DNA of 64,000 bases from Eonycteris spelaea (Eukaryota; Chordata; Mammalia; Chiroptera; Pteropodidae), in assembly GCA_003508835.1 (NCBI GenBank), contig PUFA01000202.1, positions 2,852,001-2,916,000 of the forward strand, written 5' to 3'. Position numbers and translations under genes: made by a program. Position 1 is the first letter of the stretch, and the number at the start of each line of letters is the position of its first letter. A model generated the notes under the pieces. It did not search any database. It saw only the letters and a program-made list of their open reading frames with translations, and had not been told where the DNA came from. Shown piece after piece: positions 39,117 through 52,009 of the stretch.

Positions 39117-39989
39117 AGAGGTTGTTGCTGGGGAAAATTTGATGTTGCAAGTCCATCGGGCAAGGATGGCATCAGAGTGGACCAAGGTCCTAAAAATGGC
39201 AAGTCAGGCTGCCCTTTAAGAGGAGCTGGGGAAATAACCAGACTGAGGAAAACCCGGCGATGCAGCTGAATTGGGGGGTGCGTGTGACCTCACTGAAGGT
39301 CGCATGACTGAGGCTTGATGGAGTTGCTTCACATTTCTCCCCCCCCCGCCCCCCAAAAGCTCTTTAGGTTGCCTCAGAACCTACGTAATTGCCTAATTTC
39401 TCGTGCCCAGTTTCAGGGAAGGAGAAAGGGTAAAAAATCGGTTGAAGATGATAAATTCAGGCAAGAAAGATACTGCCTGCTCATATTGAGTGGGAAAAAA
39501 GCAAAAAAGCTGCCGTGTCATTAAGAGTTCTTCTGCAGCCTGAACCGATGGCAATGACATTGTTCTTGCACCTGAGATTCTACTTCTGTTTCCTTCCCCC
39601 GGGAGCCTTCTTAGTTCACACACGGCATGAGTGACATCAACAGAGGCAGCCGACGGCTCTGCATGATGCAGCGCCCACCTGCCTCCGTCCTCCCTTGGCC
39701 CTGGCCACCCCACGCTACCTGTCCATTCTTGCAGCAACGCCTGCGCATTCCCAGAAGCGACAGATGCTCTCCCTGCCGTGTATGTCTCTGTCGGGTTGAA
39801 TTACACGCTTGTTGGGCATCCAGGCACTGGCCATGATTGTTTTCTCCAGGTCCTAGCCCAGCTGACGGGGCACCATTGTCGACATCTTCCCGGCCCTCCC
39901 CTTCGACATTAATCTCATCCTCACGGTACTTGTATCCTGAGGACGACACATGTCTTCGGTCTGCCTGGTGATAAGTTAGATGTTTATCT

Positions 39990-40115
39990 TTCTCCCCTGT
40001 AGACTGTAAACCCATGGGGGCAATAACTTTCTCTACCCATGTTTTTTATACCTAGCAGGTGCACAGAAGATGTCTCCTTGATGGAAGACATGGTGAAAAT
40101 GAAGGGAATGAGTGA
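39990..40115 (+). repeat. L2 3' end
   Basis: 'CTGTAGACTGTAAACCCATG', 'TTTTTTATACCTAGCAGGTG' and 'ATGGTGAAAATGAAGGGAAT' follow the L2 tail. Confidence 0.5.
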
Positions 40116-40689
40116 AAGAAGTGAAAGAATACGTGCCTCTTAGTTGATCTTTCTTTTCTGTGAGGCCTTTCTTCTAGACCTGTCAGGATTCATTGCAACT
40201 GCAAACCTAATGTGTCTAGTGTGTGATCGACCGGAGCTTTCTCTCTCACTTGTGGATGAAGAGAATCTATCAAGATGTCTGGTACAAAAGCCATTCATGA
40301 AACGTTTCTCGAATAGGTTCTTGGCCAGCCTAAAATTTCCAATTCTGTAGGCAGGGTATAGAAGGGATTGATTCCAAGTGGATGACCAATGATTTTCGTC
40401 ATGCTCTCGGGTCGAAGAAGGTGACACCTCTCAATTGTGAAGGTGCTTTCTAGAAAGCAGTACAAAGGCCATGCTGCTCTTTGCCACTTGCTGCTGGCAT
40501 TCCCCCATGTCACTTTTGATTTTTGAGGCCCAAGCAATCTACCAGGAGTAAAATGTAGCGTTTAGAAGTGCAAGACAGATCCCACTCTCAAACTTTCCCC
40601 AAAGGCATTGCAACTTTGTAGTCTCTCATTTATCTTGACAGTTTTTCACCCTTCCTTTTTACATGATGACAGTCAACAGTTACTGTTGA

Positions 40690-40870
40690 TTGAACATTAG
40701 ACATCTATAGGTCGACAGTTAAATTAGATAATTTACCTGCATTGCCTCGATCTGGTGATTTCCATGTTATTCTCTCCATTCAAAAAAAAATGAGGAAACG
40801 GAGGCTCAGAGAAATGAAGAAACTTACTTGGAGTCCCAGATTCTGAACTGAAGATAGACTAGAGTTTGGG
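40690..40870 (-). repeat. MIR SINE, reverse orientation
   Basis: 'GAGGAAACGGAGGCTCAGAG' followed by 'AAACTTACTTGGAGTCCCAG' is the reverse complement of the MIR core. Confidence 0.55.
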
Positions 40871-42579
40871 TCTCTTGACTTCCACACCTGTTCAGAATGG
40901 GCGGACCTTTGCTTTCCTCGTCAGATCTCTTCCTCTTTCTCCAAGGTCCTCCACTTTGCAGATCTCCCATCAGAAACATTGTTGGGCTTCTAAATTCATC
41001 CCAGTGGATCTTATTCTGAGGCGCTGGCTTTTCATAACCCGTTAGTTTTGTGCTCTTAAACCCCTGTGGCCGTCAGCTGGGGAAGACCAGAAATCCTTTT
41101 CCATGCTCTCCCAGACTATCGGACTCTATTCCTCCCTCCAGACCAAGTCTGATTCCTTCCAGTAACCTTTTCTTGGCCCTCCATGCCACACTCAGCTAAT
41201 CTTTGGTATTGCTTGAAATACCTGGGGCTCAAAGTCTTAATGCAAGTGAACTTGAATGAGCCCGCTTGGAGTGCTGGAATACGTGTACATTCCCCGTGCA
41301 TGGCAGGAGCCGTATGTCCGTAAATCAGATAAAGCCTGACATATGGTGGGGCTTCCAGGCGCTGTGAGCTGATGATGAGTTGGTACTGACTAGGGATGCA
41401 GAATAGGCATGAAACGTTATTTGCATGGCGACAGTTTGTAGGAGAGGGATCAGCAGGATCGTTGTCTTAGTTAATTTTCATCCTTTTCACATGAGTGTCA
41501 CCTGCTGGAAGTGTGCCAGGGCCGATCTGCGTATTGCCGAGGGTCCCGAGCTTGGCTGACAGCAGCGTGAAGCGTTATGGTGTTTCCTCGATGTGGTGCC
41601 TCGATGCGGCAGCACCAGTGTCTTCCCCCTTTGCTGTCACACCCACCTTCTGCCATGTCTGCTGGAGAGACCTTTTTCGTTGCACATCTGAGGAATTGCC
41701 TCCACAGGTAGGAAAAAAGGAAGAAGGGAGGGAAAGAAGGACAGGTGGGGCCAGGAAGGAAGCTGATTCATTCTGTCCTTCTGAGAGAGCGGCATGCTTT
41801 TGGGGGGTGGATCGGGGCTTTATTGCTTCCTGTCGTAATGGGGACATTAAAAAGATCAGCGGCCTCTCCTCTTTGGGTAGAAGGGCTTGTACCTGCCACC
41901 AGATCGAACCCGTCTCCTGGGGCTGACTAAGCCTTTTTTTTTTCTGGAAGGCACTTTGGAGACCTGGGTGTGCACTTGGCGTTGCCCTGGGCTGTTGTCA
42001 GCCCGTTAGTCATTTTAAAGAGAGACTCGGACAGCTCTTGGGACCCCTGCATGTGGTCAGCGAGTCACGCGCCGCCTCAGACTAGCAGCCGCGTTCCAAC
42101 CAGGCGGGGCCACGGGCCATCCTTCGGGCTCCCCTTCCCGCAGAGGGTGCGTGAAGTCTCGGCTTGCGGCTCTGCTCAGCCGAAGCTGTGTGTAGTTTAA
42201 GGGAGAAGGGGCCCGCTTTTATTCAGAGAGACATTTAGATATGTGTTGCCTTCTGAGAACTTTATCAGGATCTAATCGTAAGTTAGAAAACAGGAAGCAT
42301 TCTTTCCGGGTTTTCTTAGGAAATGCTTGCTTTGGTCTCAGTGTCACAGTGCCGTACATATTCACGTGGTTAGCCCATCTTTGATGCTTGGTGACACTTA
42401 GGCACTTTAGAAAGAACACATGTCCCATTGTTGACCTCGCCCTCGCCTCACACGCACACCTAGAACCTTTGTGAATTCCAGAGTCACTTTTTTCCCTATT
42501 TTTTTTTTTTGAAATAATCCCTCAGGCAGATATTGACAGTGATTTCTGGTAGCGTAGGTGGTTTTGAAAGCAGTGGGAA

Positions 42580-42690
42580 TTTTTATTTTATTAGAATGTA
42601 ATCTCTGCAAGGCAGAACCTAGAATAATGGGTGGCACATGGTAAGTGTTCTGTAAATATTTGTGGCATCGATAAATGTGTTCTGGTTTTA
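42580..42690 (+). repeat. L2 3' end
   Basis: 'GAATGTAATCTCTGCAAGG', 'GGTGGCACATGGTAAGTGTT' and 'CTGTAAATATTTGTGGCAT' resemble the L2 terminus. Confidence 0.45.
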
Positions 42691-42834
42691 AATATTCCAT
42701 GTTGATTCCTTCCTAATGGCACTGCCAGTTTTTTACAATGAGGTGTGGCAAAGGGCGTACGCTTAAATGTTATGTAACTGGGGAAACTGTATTTATGCGT
42801 GTACACATAAATACATATGTGTTGTTTAAATAGA

Positions 42835-43990
42835 CTAGTTTTAGTTCACAGCGATACTGAGCAGAAAGTGCAGAGAATTCCCACTTGGCCCCAGCCCTAC
42901 ACAAGCACAACCTCCCCTGCTGTGAAAAGTGCCAGCCAGAGGGGTGTGTTTGCTGAAATGGAGCCACCGATATTGACACCTCATTATCACCCAAGTGCCT
43001 AGTTCCCTTCAGCACTCACTGTGGGCGTCGTACATCCTGTGAGTTTTGACAAGTGTGTAATGACATGGATCGACCGACCGTTGTAGCATCGTCCACAGTA
43101 ATTTCACTGCCTTGAAAATCCTCTGCCTGTTCACCACGTTCTCGCCTGGAATCCCGGCAATCACCGATTTTTTTTTTTTACCGTCTCCATAGTTTTGCCT
43201 TTTCTAGAAGGTGACATAGTTGGAATCATACAGCATGTAGCCTTTTCAGACTGGCTTCGTTCACTTCGTAACATACATTTAAAGTTCTTTCATGTCGTTT
43301 CATGGCTTGATAGCTCATCTTCGATTAGCTCTGAATAATATTCCGTTGTCTGGATGTACCAAAGCTTATCCCTTCATCTACTGGAGGACATCTTGGTCGC
43401 TTCCAAGTTTTGGCAATTACGAATAGAGCTGCTGTATCCATCCACGTGCAGGTGTTTGTGTGGTGGACGGAACCTTTCGACTCATTTGGGTCCACACCAG
43501 TGGTGAAACTGCTGGACTGTACGGTATGAGCTTGCTTGGTTTTGCAAGAAACGGCCCGACGCTCTTCCCAAGTGGCTGCACCGTGCTGCATTCCCACCAG
43601 CGGTGAACGGGCATCGCCGTCCTCCACGTCCTCCCGTCCTCCACGTCCTCCACGTCCTCCACGTCCTCCACGTCCTCCACGTCCTCGCCAGCTTTAGGTG
43701 TTGTCAGTGTTCTGGGTGTTTTGCCCTTTTAATCACTGTGCACTGAAATCTCATTGTTGGTTTAATTCGCAGCTCCCTAGTGACCTGCGATGCGGAGCAT
43801 CTTGTCATATGTTCATTTCTCATCTGTATGATGAGGTATCTGTTTAGCGCTTTTGCCCATTTTTAAAGTTAGGTTGTTCATTTTCTTACTGTTAAGTTTT
43901 AAGAGTTCTTTCTCTATTTTGGATAATAGTCCTGTATCAGATAGATCTTTGGCAAGTGTTTGTTCCCAGTCTGTGGCTTATCTTCTCTAT
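42835..43990 (+). mobile_element. L1 fragment, 1.15 kb
   Basis: Long collinear match to the L1M 3' region: 'GGAATCATACAGCATGTAGC', 'AATAATATTCCGTTGTCTGG', 'GGCAATTACGAATAGAGCTG', 'AGTGGCTGCACCGTGCTGCA', 'GAAATCTCATTGTTGGTTTA' and 'GTCCTGTATCAGATAGATCT'. Frames are broken. A 9-bp minisatellite has grown inside it. Confidence 0.75.
43619..43686 (+). repeat. 9-bp minisatellite inside L1
   Basis: About seven tandem GTCCTCCAC units (one is missing two bases). The unit is the L1's own 'TCCACGTCCTCGCC' stretch, so it arose by local duplication after insertion. Confidence 0.9.
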
Positions 43991-43996
43991 CCCTTG

Positions 43997-43997
<1 letters not shown>

Positions 43998-44031
<34 letters not shown>

Positions 44032-44200
44032 GATATATTTATATATTTTTATATATACTTACATATATATTCAATATATAAAATATATATATACTTATAT
44101 ATATAATATATATTTGTTTAATATATTTATATTTTATATATTTATATTTTTATACATATATATATACACACACACACACATACACACACACACACATATG
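43998..44200. repeat. TA-rich microsatellite tract ending in (CA)n
   Basis: A block of nearly pure TA and TATT sequence about 170 bases long, followed by an AC tract at 44166-44196. It is capable of cruciform extrusion. Confidence 0.9.
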
Positions 44201-45679
44201 AACTTTTCCTCTCTTTTTTTTCTTTTTGGGGAGTGTGCGTGTGCCAGATCTATTTTAGCACAAAACCAGTTACTCCAGAAATGATAAACCAAAGAAAGTG
44301 TGGCATAAACTTGGAAGATACACGCTCCTACTTTTTTTTTTAAATAAATTAAATGTCAGTTGAATTTAAGCAGGCTCTGGCCACAGCCTGCACTGGCTTG
44401 GGTGTAGTTACATTTGTCTTATAGCTTAATTCTGGGCCCTTAGGAAAAGGAGTTTCTAGACTGATGATTATATCAGAGGAGAAGAGAATTTAAGAAATGC
44501 ATGCTTTTCCTGTCATCGTAAGGGAAACAAAACAAAACCCCAAAACCCTTGAAAACGGCCAGGCTTCTGTCTGAATATCATTGTATTTAACGTTAAATAG
44601 AAATTTCTCTCTCTTTTTTGTTGTGCTCCCTGGCGCACCTTCTTCCTCCCCTGCCCCACAAGCAACCTCTTAGTTTCATTACTTTGAAAAGGTTGAAAGT
44701 TGGTCTTTTTTCATTCATTGTTCAATTTCTGTTACTTCTAGCCCCGTGTTCCCTCCAGGGGTGGCACAGAGCAGTGGTCCTGTCAGACTGGGAGGGTCTG
44801 GTGGCATTTCCCAGCGTGAACACCCACACAGCTCTGTGCCACCTCTGTTCTTGGACAGCTGAGCCGAGTGTTAAAAGCTGAGAGTGGAGGGGGGACTCGC
44901 TCAGGACTATGTGATGCAAACAAGGACTGTTTGCATCCAGTGTCCCTTGGCTGACATTTGGCCAAGGGACACAGGATTCTTTTTCTAGAACGTCCTGTCT
45001 AGCTTTTGAAGCTAATCACCACTTTCTATCTTGTCTCTCTGCTTAGCAGGATAATTAAACATGCTTGGCTCCTGGTACTGACGGGTTATTGGATCCAGTC
45101 AGGAGCAAGAAGATGGGCCAGGAAAGAGGGCAAGCCTGAGAAACCGCGTCTGTAGTAATGGGTCAGGCGGATGCACAAGGGGGGTGCACCTCGTCACTCG
45201 CCTTGAGGTGTAAGCCCAGGCCCCCGTTTTGCAGAGTTTTCAGTCACACCCACAATCCCTTTCTTCATCTGGGTATTTCCATGTTGTTATTCGCAGGCAG
45301 GATGACGTTGCAAACACTTTAAAGGTTTCTTGGGACTGAGTTGGTGACTCTGGCCAGATTTTAATTCTTTTTCCTTTGAGAAGAGAAGGGTTAACTAACA
45401 AAGCATTCTGTGTCCTGAGTAGGTTATGGTTTGATTTATGTGCTTTGGACGCACTGCTCAAGGAAGCGGTGGATGGGAGCCATACATCCGGGGTCAAACT
45501 GGTATAAATTAGCTCCATCCCCGAGACACAGTGTGCTAGAGGCTGGAAAGCAACTGAACTTCCTCTTAGTGCACCTGCCACATAACACGAGGGATGAGGA
45601 AGTGAAAAGCAGGTGACCTGATGATGGGGGAGGCGGGCCGGTCCCTATGTATTAGCCAAGCACAGTCAGCTCTGTTGGG

Positions 45680-45830
45680 TTGAGCAGAAAGGGCATTGGA
45701 TCAAATTTGAGACGCCACCGATTTAGGCTTATGTCTGCCCTTAACTGGTGCCTTCATGGGTCATTCACTTAACCTTTCTGAGTCTCTGTTGCTGACTCAT
45801 CTGTAAGGTAGGGAGCTTGCCGAGATCAGC
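45680..45830 (+). repeat. MIR SINE
   Basis: 'AGGGCATTGGATCAAATTTG', 'GTCATTCACTTAACCTTTCT' and 'GACTCATCTGTAAGGTAGGG' in order. Confidence 0.55.
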
Positions 45831-46579
45831 AGACCGGATCGGGCAGGTTGCGTTTTGCAAGGTCCCTCATTCTGCTCCATGAGTTTTCGGTTTGGGCTCG
45901 GCAAGTATTTCTGTTCCTTCCAGGGTTCACCTCACGGAGTGCACATTTTCATGGATCACTTGTGAATGATCTCCTTTTTTTCTCTACGCACACCCCGACA
46001 CTTTTCATCTACCTAGAAGATCTTCTGGGGATGACCAGTGTTTGGACACACGAGTCATCTCATCCGTTTGACTTTCCCGAGGATAAAGCATTCCTCTCGC
46101 AGACTTGTCACGACCAGGACCCCAAGCCAGGTTTATGTCCCCTTGGTCCTGAGTGTAGAGTTGCTGAACTAATGGCGGAAATAAATAGCACTGCCTGCGT
46201 TAGCATCCTTCTTTGAATTCTTCAGAAATAGAAGAGTAGATGAAAGTGGAGACAGGATTCTGATTCTATTTTGGATATAACAGTTATTCCTCTACCTCGT
46301 AAAAATTTTAAAAAGGGACTCGAAAGCATCAATCTTCAGTTTCTTTAGTCTCTTTATCCACTGCCTCTCCCCCAAGTCCCATGGGCTCTATTCAGTATTA
46401 AGCATTGTAACCGTTCCTGATTTGACAGACTGCGTCAAAACAGGCTAATCCTTTTGTGGAAGTCGTCACTGACATTGCAATCTGCTCAGAATTTAAATGA
46501 ATAGAATCAGCCTTAAATTTCAGGAAACTATTCCTTTGTTTTCCATTTTAAAGTTTTCATTAGTAAGTGTTCTAGCAAC

Positions 46580-47060
46580 TGGGAAAGTGGATAGACCAGT
46601 GTAACGACAGCACACGTGCCATTCGTTACCGGCTTCAGCAGTGATCGGTCATGGCCATCTTATTGCATCCGTCTCCCTGCCCACTTCCCCCGTGTGCTGG
46701 AATTCGAGGCGTCATTTCAAGTGAGGCAAATTCCAGACATACCGTTTCACCTGCGAATATTTTACTGTGTATCTGAAAGATACAAGCACTCTGCGGGAGC
46801 TAAACCCCGATGCCATTGAACTCGTGAAAGCACGAACAGTTCCTCGATAGCAAATATCTCATCAGTATTCACAACTCCCCAGTCGTCTTATAACTTGTTT
46901 CTGTCGTTTCTTTGAATTGGGGTTCAGTAAGGCCTATACACCGAGGTTGGTGGACACATGCCAAGTTTTTTGACTTACAGGTTTCCCTCACTACTTTTTT
47001 TTCTTGCCATTTTTGTCTTCGTTAAAGAAACTGGATCATGTGTCTCTTACAGTTAACTAT
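46580..47060 (+). repeat. L1M 3' UTR fragment
   Basis: 'GAGGCAAATTCCAGACATAC', 'AACTCCCCAGTCGTCTTATA', 'TTCTTGCCATTTTTGTCTTC' and 'AAACTGGATCATGTGTCTCT' match a common L1M tail variant. Confidence 0.55.
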
Positions 47061-47929
47061 GACCTGGATTTTGCTAATAATATTATTTTTAAGGAAATAA
47101 CTAGCACCGGTATATAATTTCTGAAAAGATGTTTTGAGGTATCTGTAAGTGTTTCACTTTATGCTGAAAACAGTCTAGCTCTGGAGTTCAAAATTTAATC
47201 GGGCAGAATATTGAAACGTCAGGTGATGATGCCTCTCCATTTTTATTCCTGCTTTCTCTTTGCTGGAAGACAGCTTGGCAGACTACATGCAGAAGTATCA
47301 CCTACCCACTGCTGAAATGGACTGGGCAGGACAGGCCAGCCATTCCTCATCCACAACGCCACTCAGTTATTTTGGGCAGAGCGTTGGAAGAGCAGTTTTT
47401 CCTGTCGAATCTGCCGTGGGAAACGGGGGGCAACCGAATGCGTGCCTCAAACCCTTGGTCCCGATGCTCTCTCCCTATTTGCAGTGATGAACTTTCTCTG
47501 GAGGACTGTGCATTCCAGTGGAAATATGATCACAGAATCGTCTGGGTTGGAAAAGGCTTCCTGAGGTCACCGGCCCCATCTGGTAACCTTAATGTGAGAT
47601 CTAGCAACAACTCTCCCAGAACAAAGCCACTTGTTAACAGCTCCCATATCTCACATACAACATTCTGACTCTGTTTCCTCTTTTGTCCTTTCATGCTAGG
47701 TTATTGAATTGCATCCCTTTCTGCTCTGAAGGTGTGTGCTGGCACACACACGTGTCTGTGCAGACCTTTAGGATTAATCTCGATTCTTCCCTGCTTGCCC
47801 TCCACAGGCATACACCTGAGACCCAGTCGACCTGTATATAGTAATGTTTTTATGCAAAACAAGATGTTTTTATGGGTAAATTTTGACGTACGATGGGATT
47901 GTCACAAACTGTATTTTTTAGCTCTAGTG

Positions 47930-48335
47930 TGTGTGATGGTTCATTTCATGCATCGGCTTGGCTGGGCCAGTAGGTACACAGGCATTTGGTCAAACATTCT
48001 GGGTGTTTCGGTGACAGAATTTTTAGATAAGGTTGACATTTAAATTGGTGATTGCCCTCCGTGATGCGGGTGGGCCTCAGCCAATCAGCTGAAGGCCTGA
48101 ATAGAGCAAAAAGACTGATTCCCGTGAGCAAGGAGGAATTCTCCAGCGGATGACCTTCAGACTGGAACTGTAGCATCAGCTCTCCTGGGTCTCCAGCCTG
48201 CTGGCCCACCTGCAGATTTTGGACCTGGACTTTGCCAGTGTCCACAGCCGCCTGACCCAGTTCTTTATAACTCTCTTCTATACACATCCTGTTGGTTCTG
48301 TTTCTCTGGAGAATCCTGACAAATACTACAACTCC
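47930..48335 (+). repeat. Ancient mammalian interspersed repeat, family unassigned
   Basis: 'GTGTGATGGTTCATTTCATG', 'GGTCAAACATTCTGGGTGTT', 'GTGGGCCTCAGCCAATCAGC' and 'TTCTGTTTCTCTGGAGAATC' form a sequence I know as widespread in mammalian genomes, but I cannot name it with confidence. Confidence 0.5.
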
Positions 48336-48489
48336 CCTCCTCCCCCCAAAAAAATGACAGGTAAATTGTATGTCCCATTATTTGGCTGTCTGTTTTTGAA
48401 GAGGTTTTATATTAGAGAGATGGAAAGATCATTGAAGAGACCATCAGAAAAATGAGATTCTGGTCATAATTCTTCCTTCCAGGAAACCG

Positions 48490-48560
48490 CCTTTCAGTCT
48501 CTGACCAGGTCATTTTCCCTCTCTGAGCCTCAGTTTCCTGTCTGTAGAAAGAGTTTGAGA
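48490..48560 (+). repeat. MIR-like fragment
   Basis: 'CTCTCTGAGCCTCAGTTTCC' and TGTCTGTAGAAAGAG is the MIR core. Confidence 0.5.
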
Positions 48561-49559
48561 TCAAGGATACCTGAGTTTATGATTCCTTGAAATACAGGAG
48601 TTGAACATTTGAGCCAGCTGCTGAGGAGGTCGCTGAAGAGAATTCTTCCGAGGCCTGCCCAGGTGCGAGGTGGGAAGAAGCCGGGGTTGTATGCAGGTAG
48701 CGGCGCTGCTACGTTGCCAAGCCCAGCAGAGGAAAAATCAGGAACAGGGTGTCCTCTGTGCATCGGGTGGAACCTTCTCATCAGTTAAATGTGGACGAGG
48801 AAGTGCCTGCATGGAAAGCTTCAGCCTTCGTGTCTTCTCGTCTGAGGGCAGGTGGTCTAACTTGGAGGGCGCTCAGAATCTCTGCGTTGCAGAAATCCTC
48901 ACTTTGTGCAGCATGGGGTGGTGGCTAAGGCTTGGCAGCTGTGATCGGCTGAGGGCCTCTGGCCAAACGGAGGGGCTCCAGCCCAACTAAAAGACAGGAA
49001 ATGCCTGCCCCGAGGGCATTGTGCTATTCTTGACCATAGAGATAGGAAGGGGTCTCAGAGAGCTCTGGCCAGTGGGGTTGTAAGTTGATTTCTCGCTTGC
49101 CTTGGTTTCCCCTTTTTTCAACTCAGGCTTCCCTCTCCAGGTGAAAAAAGCAGTAAGCACAGGGAGGAAACTATGTTATTTTAGCGTCTCCCGTGTGGAG
49201 TGGTCAGTAATTAGCTGCGGTGATCTTCTGGCTGTCCCTGTCTGAGATTGACATTCATCTCATGCTGAAGTCTGCCCCCTGGGAGGCTGGCGTTTTGGGT
49301 TGGACAGGCTGGGTGTGGGGACGGGGCAGTCAGCCGTCCCCGCGGTGGGAGACATCCTCCGTGCTCGGGGGAGGCACCCCTGAAACGCGGGAGGTGGACT
49401 TCTCTGCTCTGGGTGTTTTCTGACCGCATTCAGGCTCACGGGTGAGGAGACAGGACACTTGGAGGTGAGGTGACTGTTTACCCCTTGGGTGCTGAAGACT
49501 GACGAATGATTAACCCCTGGAACCCCTGGGTCACCCCCCAGGCGTGGTCATGAGTTCAG

Positions 49560-50060
49560 CCTTTGGAACCGCAGACTTCAGTCATTTTGCAGTCTACCGG
49601 GCGGGCGGCCCAGCCTGGGGCGCAGGGGCGGGGGCGTGGGGGTGAAGGGGCAGCCTCGGCCTGGCGGGGGTGCAGGGAGGTAAGGCAGGGGCCCGCGGAG
49701 GACAGGCAGACGGGAAAGGCGTTGCAGCCCGAGGAGGACGCGGAGAGGGAGCCCTCCTGGCCCGCCGCCTGGCCGCTTCCTTCCCCCAACATGACTGCCT
49801 GGCTGGCGGCGGCCTGGCTGGCGGCCACCTGTCTGTGGCCGTGGCACGTGACTCCCCTGCCCCGCGGCGGGCGGCGGGTGGGGGTGGGGGAGGGCTGCAT
49901 TCTGCCCGCCGCCTCCGCCTGGCGGGCCATTCTGCAGGCTGGGGCGGCCAGGTGAGCCGCCCTGTCCCAGGTGGGTGACATGCCCTGGCCTGCCGCTTAT
50001 GTCCGGAGTAGGATCCGGCGGAATGGGCGGTGCGATGGCACGGAGCCCAGAGATGCTGGT
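49560..50060. promoter_or_regulatory. Intronic GC-rich CpG cluster
   Basis: High GC with many CpGs, including repeated GGCGG and GGCCGCC blocks, about 12 kb inside ZNF697 intron 1 and flanked by ordinary sequence. It could be an alternative promoter, an enhancer or simply GC-rich DNA. Long open frames here on both strands are a by-product of few stop codons in GC-rich sequence. Confidence 0.45.
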
Positions 50061-50130
50061 TTGAGTCCTGACCCTCCCTGGGCGCTGTGTCACGTGCAGC
50101 TCGGCTCGCCGAGCCTCCATTACCTTCATA
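50030..50130 (+). repeat. MIR-like SINE
   Basis: 'GCACGGAGCCCAGAGATGCT', 'GGTTTGAGTCCTGACC' and 'GCGCTGTGTCACGTGCAGC' in MIR order. Confidence 0.45.
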
Positions 50131-51489
50131 TGGGGAACCGGGAGGGTGGGAGGAGAGGGGACCCCACACGGGATGATTGGAGGCGAATGCGACGGATCTG
50201 CTCGTGTGCCACGTCAGCCGCCTTGGTCTGTCCAGGGCGAGAGCATCTCACAGCACCTCGCTCCCCAGCCATCCTGGCCAGAGGGCGGCGTGACAGCGAG
50301 CGTACCTGTGCAGAAGCCCCGCCCCCCCAAAAGCCGGCAGGTGGCTTGTCTTTCAGGAAGGTGGGGGAGAGGCACGCTGGTCAGCCACCCCAGCTCCTTC
50401 GCAGGTTGGAGGCGCACAGTGCTGTGGCTCTTGCCCGTGGAAAGGTTCTACAGGTGGGCCCCCGGCCAGGCCAAGGGGAGAACGCGCCAACACTCAGGGT
50501 TACATTCCCGTCGTGGCTCTGCTACTGGCTTCGCTTGCACTGCCCCCCCCCCCCCACCCCATTCCCTTTCTCCCTCCCTCCTTCCAACATATAGCCTATC
50601 CCGTTTGCTCCACTCCCCAGCAGGGGCTTCAGACTGATCCGATGAGTCTTTCAAACGGGGTTGAATTTGCCTAGAAGGCACTTGGGCATTTATTGCCTAG
50701 TGACGTTATAGGGTAACACACTTTCTGGGGGTTGGAGGGGCATATGGGGTAGGAGGCAGACGTGAAAATACTGCCAGTTCTAAAAACTGGGGTGCTGCTG
50801 CTGGGTGTCTGGGAGGTGCGCTAACAGCTTGCCGTGTGAGCTGCCACTGAGAATGTCTAATAAAGCTGACAACGGTGCCTCCCTGGGTTAACTGTCCCGC
50901 ATGTCCTATGACAAGCTAGAAAAGGGCACGTGCACATTAAACCCCAAGCTCCCCACTGAACAGAAGCCCCGAGGGGGCTAGGCACACGCTCAGAGTCACA
51001 CAGCACAGTGGCTGCCCAGAACCAGGGCTCTCTCCCACGGCTGCTAATGGAGTGATAAGAGCTAGATGCGGAATTCACCATTCCTTCTGTTTGTTTTTCC
51101 CCTTAGACTTGGGTTCCCTCTAACTGGGGGAGATGAACTCCTTCGTGGATGGTCTGAGTCAGGGTTTACTGAACCAGGTACCTCATCCAGCCTTTGACTG
51201 GCACTTCCTGTGTACAGGACAGGTTATCAGCCTCCTGAACCAACACAGAGCTAGCTGATCCTTTTCCCGCTGCCCTGGTTCTTGTCTCCACAAGGTGGGC
51301 TATTCATTAATAGAGATTTTGGCAGCCAGACCAGAGGAAGCTCTGCTTGTACTGGCCAAAGGCCATTCATGGTAAATACAGCTGTGACCGTCAATTTGGT
51401 GTGTGTGTGTGGGGGGGGGATACATGTATATAATTTTTTAAATCAAGAAATAGGCTTAAGTTTTATGACACTGTCACTACCATTGTGTC

Positions 51490-51660
51490 TGTACTGTGTG
51501 CTGGCTGCTTTTACAGACCTTAATCTTACACGGTAGGTGGTAGCATGCTTGTTTTTGTGGGTATAGAATCTGAGGTTCAGCAAGGCTAAGTGACTTGGTT
51601 GATGGAGAGCAGAGGATTTGAACCTAGGTCCGATGAGTCACAAGGTTGTCAGAGCGGCCT
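51490..51660 (-). repeat. MIR SINE, reverse orientation
   Basis: 'ATAGAATCTGAGGTTCAGCA', 'GGCTAAGTGACTTGGTTGAT' and 'AGGATTTGAACCTAGGTCC' are the reverse complement of MIR blocks. Confidence 0.6.
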
Positions 51661-52009
51661 GCCACCCATTCATTATCCAACCCTGGCCTTGCTCAATAAA
51701 ACATGTCGCTATTCCTTATTTTGAAATGAATGAGAAAGGAGCTAGAACAAAATGTGCTTAACTATCTGTCGACTGACACTTCAGTTACACCACAGTATCT
51801 AGATAACGTTTCTGAAGATTAAGTTTTCTGGATTGAGGCAGAACTCGTCCTTGACTGCCTTTTTGTTGCTTCTAGAATAAGTTATCCTTTAGTATCACAT
51901 TAAACACAAAGTTGGCTTTTTTTTTTTTTTTTTGCTGATAGAAAATATACCTTTATTGTAGAATATACGGATAATCACAAAAAGAAAAGCTTATCCCTAA
52001 CAACACACC

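Noticed and set aside
43417..43680. Minus-strand frame with EDV repeats
   Set aside because: It is the 9-bp minisatellite translated by chance inside an L1 relic.
43619..43686. CRISPR-like array
   Set aside because: Direct 9-bp tandem units without spacers in a mammalian L1; not CRISPR.
49556..50637. Open frames of up to 207 residues around the intronic CpG cluster
   Set aside because: GC-driven, present on both strands, no recognisable protein and no splice context.
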